Notes: generated by a model not told the origin, from the sequence alone. 64,000 nt of DNA from Glycine soja (GCF_004193775.1 NC_041021.1:17094934-17158933); one strand, 5' to 3'; shown: positions 43,833 to 55,939, counted from the first letter of the stretch. Made by a program: numbers and translations.

Positions 43833-45446
43833 TGTCGCAACGTGCCCTTTTGCGGGCGAGCGAGGCGAGGCTTAGGGGTTCGCTTTCCAAAGGAGGAAAG
43901 ATGCGCGGAGTCGCCACCAACGTTTATTTGTGGGAAACATCGGAAAAACCGAAGGAAACCGGTCAAAATGAAAATTCTAAGTTCGGGAGTTGTATTTACG
44001 CTTGAGGAAGGTATTAGCACCTCTCACGTTTGTCTCAAAGGACAACAGCCTATTTTTTAGAATTGTGGAAATTGTGTTACCTTAACTTTTATTTCTTTTT
44101 ATTTTTTGAGGTCGACAAAATTGGGGCTTTTTCTCCTACGTACCCTCCTTTGGAGAGGAAATCAGACCTACATAGTTCTTTCTTAAGAGTGAATCAAGCG
44201 ATTCTTTTTACTTGAATTTGTGATCATTTTTAAGGCGTTGGACCTTAAAAATGATCCTTTTTACTTGGTAAGAAACTGAAATGATAAACTTTCAAACCCT
44301 ATTTTTTGTGGACAAGCTTGACTAGGCGAGTTGATTTTATCCTTAGTTTCACTTTAGTTATTAGTCAATCCAATTAAGAATGAGAAATCCCAAAGAGAAA
44401 ACGTTCGATTTGATTTTTTCGCTTCATTTTACTAAAATATATTTTTTATTATTATATTATTATTTTATCTCTTTTTTGATTTCCAACGTGGTTACGGCAC
44501 GACCGAACGGTCGAAATTCATTTTAATCGAAATTAACGGATGATACAATTCAAATGATCGGTGGAAATTTATTTTATTTTTTGATTAGGCGAGAAATGAC
44601 TTAAATAAATGACTGAAGCACGTCAAAAGGGGGTATAGAAAGCGAATGAAAACGAGAATAAAAATACATGAAACAAAATGTGGACCACCACGGGTACATA
44701 GAATGAATTGAAAAGCTCGGTTTGGGGTACTTACCAGTTGAAGACTGAAGAAAACGAAGAACGAACGATGAATGTCGAAGAACGGTTGAAAATCTTCGCG
44801 TAATTACTCATAGAAATGTTACGGAAATGTTACGGAAGTGCCTCTGCTTGGATTTTCTTCACGGAAACAATTTTCCTCAGCAATTTCGAGAGAATAAGAA
44901 GTGCCAAGAAGGCTGAACCCCTTCTCCCTTCATTCCTCCCCCTATTTATAGCAAAATAGGGGAGGAGCTTGCCACCCAGCTTGCCCAGGCGAGCAAGGTT
45001 GCTTCCTCCAGAAGCAACAGCCTTCTGGAGGAAGAATCTGGAAGGCCCAAGTGGGCCTGATTGCTATTTGTATCCCTTTTTTACTAAATGCACCCCCTTT
45101 ACCTTTTTTGGTAATTCTTTTTTCCGTAACGTTACGAAACTTTATGAATTTCGTAACGATACTTATTTTCCTTCCGCAAGGTTACGAATCCTTACGAATT
45201 ATGTATTTACTCTTTTTTAGCTTTCGAAGAAGTTACGAAAACTCACGGATTGCGAAAAACACCTCCTTTCGATTTCCGTCACATTACGGAATTTTCACGA
45301 ATCGCGTAAGCCTGGTTCCTTTTGATTTTCGGCACGTCTCGGGACTTCACATATTGTGCAACAAAGGGTGCCAAGTATCTCGAAGCGGCCAATCAAAGGT
45401 TGTATATCATCAAATAATAATCCTCGGACGAAATTAGGGTATGACA
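43833..45446 (-). repeat. Ogre 3' LTR, minus strand
   Basis: Read on the minus strand, it begins TGTCATACCCTAATTTCGTC at 45446 and ends GTTGCGACA at 43833, 1614 bp. It is homologous to 49187-50823. The TATA region is CTATTTATAG on the plus strand near 44942-44951, and the 12-bp hairpin lies at 45003-45033. The purine tract on its 5' side shows that it is the 3' LTR. Confidence 0.88.
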
Positions 45447-45461
45447 GTTGCCCCTCTTTAC
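45447..45461 (-). other. polypurine tract of minus-strand Ogre
   Basis: The minus strand reads GTAAAGAGGGGCAAC directly before the TGTCATACC start of the LTR. Confidence 0.75.
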
Positions 45462-45730
45462 TTACCTCTCATCGGAGATAAGAGGAAAGCAAAGATAAGA
45501 CACTGATTTCGTCCGTCCTGCCCTTTCCGTGATGACGACTCTCGTCTCTACTCCTTCTTTTTTTTTCTGCACAACACAAAACAAAATACAAACAACAACA
45601 AGAACAACGAATATAATATACATATACACATATAAACATGTTTGGCGAAGAAACCGATCCGGAAAATAACAGAAAAACATATTTGCCAGTCACCAGAGGC
45701 TCCGCGCTTGATAACGGAGGACGCATGAAC

Positions 45731-46466
45731 AACGCTAGGCAATGAATTCATGGGTCTTCGAATAAGATTGGAGAATGGAGAATTGGCGAACAGCGCTACG
45801 CAATAACTTCGCGGGGCTCCAGACTCGATGGTGGAGGATGCATGAACAGTGCTAGGCAATGAATTCATGGGGCTCCGAAAAAAAGTGGAGAATGGAGAAT
45901 TGGCGAACAGCGCTACGCAATAACTTCGCGGGGCTCCAGACTCGAAGGTGGAGGACACATGAACAGCGCTAGGCAATAAATTCATGGGTCTCCGAATAAA
46001 GAGGAGAATGGAGAATTGGCGAACAGCGCTACGCAATAACTTCGCGGGGCTCCAGACTCGATGGTGGAGGACACATGAACAGCGCTAGGCAATAAATTCA
46101 TGGGGCTCCGAAAAAGAAGTGGAGAATGGAGAATTGGCGAACAACGCTACACAATAACTTCGCGGGGCTCCAGACTCGAAGGTGGAGGACACATGAACAG
46201 CGCTAGGCAATAAATTCATGGGGCTCCGAAAAAAGTGGAGAATGGAGAATTGGCGAACAGCGCTACGCAATAACTTCGCGGGGCTCCAGACTCGTTGGTG
46301 GAGGATGCATGAACAGCGCTAGGCAATAAATTCATGGGGCTCCGAAAAAAGTGGAGAATGGAGAATTGGCGAACAGCGCTAGACAATAACTTCGCGGGGC
46401 TCGAGACTCAATGGTGGAGGACACATGAACAGCGCTAGGCAATAAATTCATGGGGCTCCAAAAAAA
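45731..46466 (-). repeat. 117-bp tandem repeat, about 6.3 units
   Basis: Unit starts (GCTAGGC) lie at 45734, 45851, 45968, 46084, 46202, 46318 and 46434. Each unit has two related halves: GCTAGGCAATAAATTCATGG and GCTACGCAATAACTTCGCGG. Copies differ by small changes and A-run length. Confidence 0.92.
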
Positions 46467-49186
46467 GTTTGTTGGAAGGACCGAATGGTCCACCGGGTTT
46501 TTCCACCTAAAAGGCAAACATGCTTTTTGCAAAGAAAAATAAATCATTCGCGAGAGCACCATATCTTAGAGAAACAATATACTTGTGCCAAGGGTAATCT
46601 TCCTTGTGACCGAAAATGAAGGGCAGGATGTCAACATTTAGCTTTAAAATGAACATGTGGGGGAAACATCGGGCTAAGCTGAAAATAAATCACTCATAGT
46701 GTATAAAACTCACACAGGCAAGTGTTTTATCCTATTCCCAAACCATAACTGCACCATGACTTTATTTTGCACACAATTTCCTATCAAACGTATGATCACG
46801 GACCAATAGGATTTTCTCGAGGGTAGTGTTTTTGGAGAGGAAGTTGTGTGTTTCGGTCTTTTCCTCTTTGTTCATGTGGGGTGGGATATCGCCATTCGAG
46901 AATGACTTTGAATGGCAATTCAAAAGGAAGAGTCACCAAAAATGGGTTTTCCTTTGCCGACAATCACTTATCTTGCCGAGAATTTATCTGGTCTGAAGAT
47001 TTTCCATTCCCTTTCTTTCATTGATCCAGAATTATTTTGTTTGCCTCCGCTCTTTTTCATTTTCACTTCCCTTCGACCTTCTACCGGGAATCCTTCCTTT
47101 TCTTTTTTATTGTTCTTTTCTTTATTTTCATCCTTTTCTTTTTCTTTCTTTCCATTTATTCCTTTTCTTTCTTTTCACTTCTCCTTCCCCATCCCTTTGT
47201 TTGGGAAATCGGGTTTTAGCATTCTATTCGCTCTCCCTTGAGGAGATTCCGCTGTCCTTTGCTTCGGGGGAAAGAATGAGGATTCTTTTTTATAGGCCAA
47301 GGTTCAAAAAGGTCTAAGGTTGTGTTTCAATGGGGTCTTTTATCGTGGGAACCCAATCTTGATATCTGGGGCGAAACAAATTTGGGTGTCAAGGTGTCAA
47401 TTTCGGGCCGAACTTCCATATTATTCCATAAGGCACGCGTGACAATGATGATTTGAAAACAACGTGCAAAATTAGTCATGGCTACAACCAGGGGGGCACT
47501 CCAGCATCCCGTTTATGGCATTGTGATACTACGGTTGGGAATTTACACAAACAGACCCAACGTTTCCAAGTTATGTTCTTTCATCAGTTCAATGAATTCA
47601 TCCATTTTTATCTCGCTTATTCCAGAAACTAAACTCTTAGCGTCAGTCCCTTGTTCCCAGAAGATACGTTTGCTCTTTACGAATGATTTATACTTCTTAA
47701 CTATAAGTCTTTCTTTCTTTTTCCTTTTGTTTCATTTTTATATATTCACAAAATTATACACCTATGGTCCTCTATGAAGAAATTCTCTTTGTATATCTAC
47801 ACTCTTACGCATGACAAACTTTTTCTGTACACGCATTGGAACTCTTTCTCTTTACGTCACCCGGTCTATATACAAAACCCTATTTACGTTCAAAGATTTT
47901 TTTTCGTTTTTCCCAACACACACCTATGGTTTATACAAAAGTTTCTTTATATACACTCGTTGCTCACACACACAAAGATTTCTTTTCACACATTATTTAC
48001 ACACGCAAAAATCCTTCTATACACATTTTCCTTCTACATTTATATATGAGAAACATTTTTCTTTTTCTTTATATACGTAGACATTTATTCACAACGCTTC
48101 TTTCTTTTAATCATGATTTTGGTTCATTTTTTTTATTTTGGACGACGTTCCTAAAAAATAAAAAAATCTACGCGATTTCGGAACTTCAACAAACACTATT
48201 GACAACAACGAAGTAAATACAAACGTAACAGTTCAAACGACATGTATGCACAAAACAAAAGTCAATCAAAACGAAACAAACGTTAGTCCCTCAAGTCATA
48301 GAAATAGGATAACATACAAATGATAAATTATGGAAAATACGAATTTGGGGATTCCACGGTCATGTGGCTCCGCATGCCACTGGACTCTTGGGTCACGGTA
48401 ACAAAAGGTGGGGTGGTCGACAAAAGCAGGGCTTTTGCTCCTACGTATCCTCAATTTGTGATGAGGAACTCAGACCTACATAGTTCTTGCTAACTATGAG
48501 ACTAAAAATAGTCTCGGTGTTTTCTTCACCAAAATGCGAACATGCTTTAGTAAAGAGACAAAACTTCCAACTGATCAGAGCAACATATGCTTTTTGGATG
48601 AAAAACAATGTGTTTATCGGGGAAGGAGAGTATGCTGATGAAATTTTCTCATAACCGTAAATGAGATTTTGGATGTTAGCATTTCGTTTCTAAACGACCA
48701 TACAGAGGAAACACTGGGTCCAACAAAGATAGGAGAAAATCACTCAAAGTGTATCAATCTCACACAGGTAAGTGTTTTATCCTAACTCCGAACCATAGAT
48801 ATGTCATGACTTGATTTTCCAAATCATTTCCTATCAAATCAAAGATTACATGTATGATCGTGGATCAATAGGACTTTCCTTGGGAATGGGTTCTTTTGGT
48901 GGGAAATTTGGCTTTGAGTGTTTTTGGGCCTTTTCCTTTTCTGTTTTTGTTTAGTGCGAGGTGAGAAAGTCGCTAGCGCACAAGATTTTGGTTGGCAATC
49001 AAAGGGAGAGGACCACTTTAGGTTGTGGTTTCCTTTCTCCCTTTTTTTTGTTTATTTGGTGATAATTTTGTATTGTTCAGATATTGTCTGGTCTAAAGAC
49101 CTTTCTGCATGTTTCTTCTATTTTCTTCCGATCCTTGATCGAGAATTTTTTTCTTTCATTTTTGCTTTCTCCCACTCTTTGATTGG

Positions 49187-50823
49187 TGTCATACCCTAAT
49201 TTCGTCCGAGGACCTTTGCTTGATGACATGCAACTTTTGTTTGGTCCTTGTGAGGTGCTTGGCATCCATCATTAGGAAATTTGTGAAATTCCGGGACATG
49301 CCGGAAAACAAAAGAAAATATTGATGCACAATCCGTAAGGTTCCGTGACACACCGGAAATCAAATGGAAGCATCGTTGCACAATTAGTGAGGTTCCGTAA
49401 CATTCCGTAAGTCAAAAAGGGGATGATTATGTAATCCACAAGGTTCCGTAACATTATGGAAAGAAAACAAGTATCGTTACGAAATTCGTAAGTTTTCGTA
49501 ACTTTACGAAAAAAGAATCACCAAACAAAAGGCAGGGGGTGTACTTAGTAAAAATGGGGGTGCAAATAGAAACCAGGCCCACTTGGGCCCTCCAGAAGAT
49601 TCCTCCAGAAGGCTGTTGCTTCTGGAGGAAGCAATCCTGCTCGCCTGGGCAAGCTGGGTGGCAAGCTTCTCCCCCAATTTTCTATAAATAGGGGGAGAAG
49701 TGAAGTGAAAAAGGGTTCAGCCCCTTAGGCACTTCTCTCTCTTTCGAATTTGCTTGGAAAAATTGTTTCCGTGAAGAAAATCTAAGCCGAGGCGGTTCCG
49801 TAACGTTTCCGTGAGGAATTTCGCAAAGGTTTCGACCGTTCTTCGACGTTCTTCATTCGTTCTTCATCGTTCTTCGATCTTCAACGGGTAAGTACCTCGA
49901 ACCAAGCTTTTCGATTCATTCTATGTACCCGTGGTGGTCCACATTATGTTTCGTGTATTTTTATTCTCGTTTCATTTACTTTTTATACCCCCTTTTGACG
50001 TGCTTAAGCCATTTTATTTAAGTCATTTCTCGCTTAACCTAAAAATAAAATAAATTTCCACCGATCGTTTGAATTGTATTATCCGTTAACTTCGGTTAAA
50101 ATGAATTCCGACCGTTCGGTCGTGCCGTAACCACGTTGGAAATCAAAAAGAGGTAAAATAATAATATAATAATAAAAAAAATACCTTTTAGTAAAATAAA
50201 GCGAAAAATCAATTGGACGTTTTCTCTTTGGGATTTCTCATTCTTAATCGAATTGACTAATAACTAAAGTGAAACTAAGGCTAAAATCAACTCGCCTAGT
50301 CAAGCTCGTCCATAAAAATAGGTTTTTGAAGTTTGTCATTTCAATTTCTTATTAAGTAAAATGGGTCATTTTTAAGGTCCAACGCCTTAAAATGATCACC
50401 TCTTAAGTAAAAAAGAATCACTTGATAAAAAAAAGAACTACGTAGGTCTGATTTCCTCATCGCAATTGAGGAATACGTAGGAGCAAAGGGAAACACCCTT
50501 GTCGACCACAAAAAGAGAAAAAATATAAAAAGGGTATAAAGGATATAAGGACATAAAAGGGAACGTAAAAATCAAAGTCATGTTTGCACATTCGATTAAA
50601 GGCTGCCGCCCCTTGTGACGGACGTGTGGGCTGCTAACACCTTCCCCGTGCGTAAATACAACTCCCGAACCTTTCACTTAAAAGTTCGTAGATCGCGTCT
50701 TTTCCGGTTTTTCCGACGTTTTCCTCAAATAAACGTTGGTGGCGACTCCGCGCGTATTCCTTTCGTGGAACACGCATCCTGCGAGTCACGCGTCGCCCTC
50801 CCGCCGAAGGGTAGGTTGCGACA
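49187..50823 (+). repeat. Ogre 5' LTR
   Basis: It runs TGTCATACCC...GTTGCGACA, 1637 bp, with TGTC/GACA inverted ends. A 12-bp hairpin at 49600-49630 lies upstream of the TATA box TCTATAAATAGG near 49682. It is homologous to the minus-strand LTR at 43833-45446 with clear divergence. Confidence 0.92.
49681..49692 (+). promoter_or_regulatory. Ogre LTR TATA box
   Basis: TTCTATAAATAGGGGGAG is the only good TATA motif near the LTR middle. The homologous site in the minus-strand LTR (about 44942-44951) keeps it. Confidence 0.7.
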
Positions 50824-50825
50824 GT

Positions 50826-50842
50826 TGGTGACTCCGCTGGGG
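50826..50842 (+). other. Ogre primer-binding site, tRNA-Arg type
   Basis: TGGTGACTCCGCTGGGG begins two bases after the LTR end. Ogre elements use an arginine tRNA primer, and their PBS reads TGGCGACTCCGCTGGGG as I recall, one base different. Confidence 0.82.
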
Positions 50843-51700
50843 ACTGTTTTTAGAGAGTTAGGCTATTTAATCTTGTGCAATGTTTTACCGTGACTTACCC
50901 CTTTGTTGGTTTCCCTTCATTATGTTCTTGTGTATATAAACTCTTTGTTGCTTTTAGTGCGTTTTAAAATGTATGCATGAAGTAAATATTTATTCATTTG
51001 ATGCACACAAACACCAACACTATTTGCACACACTGTGAGTGAAAAAAGGGCCCTATACCCGGGTTCATGGGAACATAAGGAGTGGAGGTGAATCTGTGAT
51101 CATGCTAGGTCTCCGACTTGCTTGATTACAGTGAACCCTCATCTAGAGCTTTTCTCTTTGAAAACTTATTGTTGCTAGTAGTCCCTACTGCTGCAATATG
51201 TTCTTCGAAGAGGATGATACCTCTAGAAACCATCAAGAGAGATATGACTATCTTGGGGGTTATCACTATATGCCTAGTTAGCTCTCTCCCTTATAGGTCC
51301 TTTAAATAGGGGCACGGAGCAAACACGCTGCGTGCCATTTTTTCACACTGCCATGCATAAATAGTCATATACCCTTTTGCTTATGTTCAGTGAATATTGT
51401 CATATTATGTACATTCCCGTATTGCGTCTTTTGCATATGCATCGCATACGGGTTCTGTCTTGATCCCCTCTGTAAACAAACCAACGGAGGGTCCGTGTCA
51501 CCTTCTTAAAGAAAAAAAAAACATACGTTGGGGCACTTTGCTACCCCTAGACGTTGTATCTAAGAAGGAGACAATTCCTCGGGCCCCCGCATTCCTAAGT
51601 TGCATCTGTGTCATATGCATTCCTTCATGCATTCATCCATTCCACCCATGAGATATCGGAGTTTTGATTTGCACCAGCTTTTTGTCTCACTTTAGTAAGC
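50843..51700 (+). other. Ogre 5' untranslated leader
   Basis: About 860 bp between PBS and ORF1. Short frames are present but none has a motif. Confidence 0.7.
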
Positions 51701-53566
51701 ATGGGGACAAATCAAACCGGCAAGAGGTTTTACCAAGTCAAGGTTAAAGGCCTAGATACCACCAGCATCAAGGAATTAGGGCGGTTGATGGAACCCCTCC
51801 AAATGCAAGCCTTCCGCAAGATTTACGGAAAGATCTTAGAGTTGACCATAGCAGAGATATCCATAGAAGCCATTGCATCACTCACCCAATACTACGACCA
51901 GCCTTTGAGATGCTTCACGTTCGGAGACTTCCAATTGGTACCAACCATTGAAGAATTTGAGGAAATTTTAGGATGTCCTCTTGGGGGAAGAAAACCATAC
52001 CTTTCCTCCGGGTGTCTCCCCTCTTTGAGCAGAATTGCAACTGTGGTCAAGGATTCAGCAAGAGGTTTGGACCGCATAAAACAGACTCGGAACAGCATAG
52101 CGGGCCTACCACGGAAGTACCTAGAAGACAAGGCGAGGGGTATGGCCAATCAAGGAGATTGGGTCCCGTTTATGGATGTGTTAGCTTTGCTAATTTTTGG
52201 GGTTGTCCTCTTTCCAAACGTAGATGGTTTGGTGGACCTAGCAGCAATCGACGCTTTCCTTGCATACCACCATAGCAAGGAAAGTCCGGTGGTAGCTGTC
52301 TTGGCAGATTTATTTGACACATTTAATCGAAGGTGCGAAAAAAGTAGCGCACGGATCATCTGTTGCTTGCCCGCCCTCTGTGTTTGGTTGGTTTCACACC
52401 TGTTCCAGCAAGACACAAGGCATCCATGTCCGCTCCAAAGCCATCACTTGTGTACTGAAAAGAGAAGAATAGATTGGGACCAGCTTTTGGCTGAGATAGG
52501 TGGTAGAACAATCAATTGGTTCCCCCGATGGAAGGAAGGAAAGGAGGGAGTCCTTTTCTCATGTGGAGGGTACCCAAACATTCCGCTGATAGGAACGAGG
52601 GGTTGTATTAACTACAATCCCGCGCTCGCTATAAGACAACTAGGGTACCCCATGAGGGGAGCACCGACGGAAGAAAGCATGTCTCCTTTCCTTGTGAGGG
52701 ATTTCGGCACACAAAATTTCAAGGCTATACAAGCAATCCATAAGGCATGGGAAACCCCGTTAAGGAAAGATCAAGAACTTAGGGGCATTCGTAATGGCGT
52801 CATTGGTAGGTACCATGAATGGCTGAAAGTTCATATACGAGGTTTAGATTGGCTCGCCAAGTTAAAAGTCGTCAGCGAAGAGAGTTTTGAAGCACCGGAA
52901 GAGGACGAAGAAGTCCAAGCTCTCAAAAGCGAGTTAGGAAAGGCGAAACTTGCCAAAAAGAAGTTCAAGTTGGCCTCTACACACATCCGGAAGGAGTGTG
53001 CCGGATTACGGGAAGAGAATGCAACCACCGCACGAGCCCTTGAACAAGAGACCAAGAGGGCTCGCAAGGAAGAGTATGGCCGGAACAAATTTCACGGAGC
53101 TCTGTGGGGTAGCAACAATGAACTCAAGCTGCGAAGGGAAGAGAGGGACCAGTCGCGAGCACATAGCATGGTTTTGCAAGAGGAGTTAGTTGCCTGTTCA
53201 AGGTCCAAAAGAAGCTTGTCTCAGCGTCTATGCGAGACGGAGACCAACATGCTAGCTATCATCGCCAAGTACCAAGAAGAGTTAGGTCTAGCCACGGCCC
53301 ACGAGCATAGGATCGCGGACGAGTATGCCCAAGTATACGCGGAAAAAGAGGCTAGAGGAAGGGTGATCGACTCTTTACACCAAGAGGCAACCATGTGGAT
53401 GGATCGGTTTTCTCTTACCTTGAACGGGAGTCAGGAACTTCCCCGATTGTTAGCCAAGGCCAAGGCGATGGCAGACACCTACTCCGCCCCCGAAGAAATT
53501 CATGGGTTTCTCGGCTATTGTCAGCATATGATAGACTTAATGGCCCACATAATTAGAAATCGCTAG
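51701..53566 (+). CDS. Ogre ORF1 protein (function unknown)
   Basis: The 621-residue frame is complete. ORF1 upstream of gag is a hallmark of Ogre elements. Residues 1-400 form a globular region with phrases such as RKIYGKILELTIAEISIEAI, LRCFTFGDFQLVPTIEEFEE and LGCPLGGRKPYL. This resembles the DUF7745 domain and plant-mobile-domain-like ORFs, from recall. Residues about 400-560 are rich in Glu, Lys and Arg and probably form a coiled coil. The start is the first ATG of the frame and follows a stop-rich leader. No catalytic motif is recognised. It precedes gag by about 240 bases. The open frame suggests a relatively young copy. Confidence 0.82.
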   Translation: MGTNQTGKRFYQVKVKGLDTTSIKELGRLMEPLQMQAFRKIYGKILELTIAEISIEAIASLTQYYDQPLRCFTFGDFQLVPTIEEFEEILGCPLGGRKPYLSSGCLPSLSRIATVVKDSARGLDRIKQTRNSIAGLPRKYLEDKARGMANQGDWVPFMDVLALLIFGVVLFPNVDGLVDLAAIDAFLAYHHSKESPVVAVLADLFDTFNRRCEKSSARIICCLPALCVWLVSHLFQQDTRHPCPLQSHHLCTEKRRIDWDQLLAEIGGRTINWFPRWKEGKEGVLFSCGGYPNIPLIGTRGCINYNPALAIRQLGYPMRGAPTEESMSPFLVRDFGTQNFKAIQAIHKAWETPLRKDQELRGIRNGVIGRYHEWLKVHIRGLDWLAKLKVVSEESFEAPEEDEEVQALKSELGKAKLAKKKFKLASTHIRKECAGLREENATTARALEQETKRARKEEYGRNKFHGALWGSNNELKLRREERDQSRAHSMVLQEELVACSRSKRSLSQRLCETETNMLAIIAKYQEELGLATAHEHRIADEYAQVYAEKEARGRVIDSLHQEATMWMDRFSLTLNGSQELPRLLAKAKAMADTYSAPEEIHGFLGYCQHMIDLMAHIIRNR

Positions 53567-53801
53567 GAAACTTGTATGGTCTCTTAGACCTTGACTAGAT
53601 ACAACATTTTTGAAATAAAATGAGTTGGTCCCATGTTTCTACTCCAAAAAGCTTGTGCGAATCAAATCACTCCTGCATTTTTTCTCTAGCATGCATTCTT
53701 TCTTTCTTTACCCACTCCTCACGTTTGGTTTTTTAGGGAAAAACACCATAACTAAACGCGCCACAAGGCATCCCTATCGCACCAGATCCAAATCTAGAAC
53801 G
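53567..53801 (+). other. spacer between Ogre ORF1 and gag
   Basis: It includes TTTGGTTTTTTAG|GGAAAAAC at 53725-53744, a fair 3' splice-site sequence, followed by HPYRTRSKSRT in the gag frame. Splicing here is a possibility only. Confidence 0.45.
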
Positions 53802-55373
53802 ATGGGTGATCAAGAGGAGACACAGGAACAGATGAAAGCCGACATGTCAGCTCTGAAAGAATAGATGGCCTCCATGATGGAGGCCATGTTAGGAATGAGG
53901 CAGCTCATGGAGAAAAACGCGGCCACCGCTGCCGCTGTCAGTTCGGCTGCCGAAGCAGACCCAACTCTCTTGGCAACTGCGCACCATCCTCCCTCAAACA
54001 TAGTAGGACGGGGAAGGGACACACAGGGGCACGATGGCAACCCTCACCTGGGATACAATCGAGCGGCTTACCCTTATGGATTGCCGCCCAACTACTCATC
54101 ACCCGTCTTGCAAGACGATGCGGGCCATATTGCTTCTCCCGTCCTTGAAAGAGAGCCTCCTCCACAGCCCGACGAGGTCCACAAAGACCCTCAAGACTAT
54201 GCTCGAAGGGATGTCATGCTCCATCCCCCGATCCCCGAAGGGCCGGCACCCAACACGTTGCCTCAACCCAACATCGCGACACAACCAATAGTTTTGTCCA
54301 CGGAAGGACCGCCCCCGGCAACTGAAGAAAGGAGGAAGCTCGATCTCCTCGAAGACATGACGGATCTTTGCTTGGTACCCGATGTTGTTATTCCCCCGAA
54401 GTTCAAAGTGCCAGACTTCGACAAGTATAAAGGGACGACTTGTCCCAAAAACTATCTCAAGATGTACTGTCGCAAGATGGGCGCACACTCTAAGGATGAG
54501 AAGCTATTAATACACTTTTTTCAAGATAGCTTGGCCGGAGCCGCGGTAGTCTGGTACACTAATTTGGAAGCCTCCCGTATCCGTACTTGGAAGGATCTGA
54601 TTATTGCCTTCCTAAGGCAATATCGGTACAATTCCGATATGGCTCCCGATCGCACTCAGCTGCAGAATATGTTCAAGAAAGAGGGCGAAACCTTTAAAGA
54701 ATACGCACAACTGTGGAGAGACCTGGCGGCACAAGTAGCTCCTCCCATGGTTGAGAGAGAGATGATCACCATGATGGTAGACACTCTGCCAGTGTTCTAC
54801 TATGAGAAGCTAGTAGGTTACATGCCGTCCAGTTTCGTGGACCTAGTGTTCGCCGAGGAAAGAATCGAGGTAGGGTTGAAAAGAGGAAAGTTCGATTACG
54901 TTTCCTCCACAAGTGCGAATGCCAAAAGAATCGGGACTACGGGGGCAAAAAGGAAGGAAGGAGATGCCCATGCCGTCTCTTCAACACCTGCGTGGGTCAA
55001 ACCCCCGCAGACACGTCATGGTACCCATCAGTACGCGCAACATCACCCGAGCTTCTCGGCTCATACCGGGAATGCCTCTAGTTCGGCACCTGTGCAGCCT
55101 AAGGCACCCACCCAGAGGGAAGCTCCCCAAGTTCCAAATCCGAACACAACTCGCCCGGCCGGTAATTCCAACGCAACAAGGAACTTCCCTCCGAGGCCAT
55201 TTCAAGAATTCACCCCACTCCCAATGACATACGAAGACCTCTTGTCGTCCCTCATCGCCAACCATTTGGCCGTGGTAACTCCCGGAAAGGTCCTCCAGCC
55301 CCCTTTCCCAAAGTGGTATGACCCTAATGCAACTTGCAAGTACCATGGGGGTGTCCCGGTGCGGCGTCCCTAA
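53802..55373 (+). pseudogene. Ogre gag with early TAG and foreign C-terminus
   Basis: From ATG at 53802 the frame reads MGDQEETQEQMKADMSALKE and hits TAG at 53862-53864, where Gln is expected. It then stays open for 502 residues from 53865. A Pro-rich stretch leads to Retrotrans_gag (about residues 195-345) with YLKMYCRKMGAHSKDEKLLI, AGAAVVWYTNLEASRIRTWK and TFKEYAQLWRDLAAQV. Near the end CKYHGG begins the Ogre zinc-knuckle-like region but is cut after Gly-Gly; the last six residues come from the chromovirus LTR at 55352. Gag would form the virus-like particle. Confidence 0.85.
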
Positions 55374-55939
55374 ATTAATGAGTGGTTTAATAGTAATAAT
55401 TTAAATAACAAAACCCATTGTAAATTTTTTTTTCTTCTTTTTCATTTTCATTTCTTTTTCTTTTCACCATAACTAGGTTTAGAAGGAAAATTCTCACTAT
55501 AGAGTCCTGAATGGCCAGTTCACAACTCTATTCGGAGCCATTTCTTTCTTACCGCTCATAATCTCTAAACTATTTTGCTTTTTTAAAAAGGAAGAATGTA
55601 CCAGCCATTACTTTAGGTCGTCACGTGAAAATAAAAGAATAAAATACGGTCGATAAACTCTTTTACAAATAAAGTTGCTAATGCTTTCTTTTCAAATAAC
55701 AAGATCAATCATGAATGCATTCATCATTTAAAGCTGTCCAAAATATGGGAGTTTTACAAAATACACAGTGTCATCCAGAGCAAAGGTGTCCATAGTGGTG
55801 GCTTCAGCCACATGTATACAATCATCAAATTCCTATACATCAGGTCTACCCATATAAAAACAAAAGAGTAAACCTAACAGTCAGTCCTAGATACACCCAC
55901 CCTCAAAAAGTATATAAAACTAATCCATGGAACTGTCCA

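Larger units (their letters stand above)
45447..49186 (-). mobile_element. Ogre 3' untranslated region, minus strand
   Basis: About 3.7 kb lie between the 3' LTR and the start of another Ogre LTR at 49187. The region has a 117-bp tandem array (45731-46466) and a diverged direct repeat 2050 bp apart (46600-46960 and 48650-49010). Frames here, such as 45548-46036 minus and the Phe-rich plus-strand frames near 47000-48200, come from repeats or T-rich tracts and show no domain. No pol sequence is reached, so the rest of the element was displaced or lost at 49187. Confidence 0.7.

Noticed and set aside
45548..46270. Long minus-strand frames with repeated RSAVRQFSIL-type residues
   Set aside because: They are translations of the 117-bp tandem repeat, with no domain and no start in a conserved place.
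46912..48216. Several Phe/Ser-rich frames
   Set aside because: They come from T- and C-rich tracts in the Ogre 3'UTR and overlap in more than one frame.
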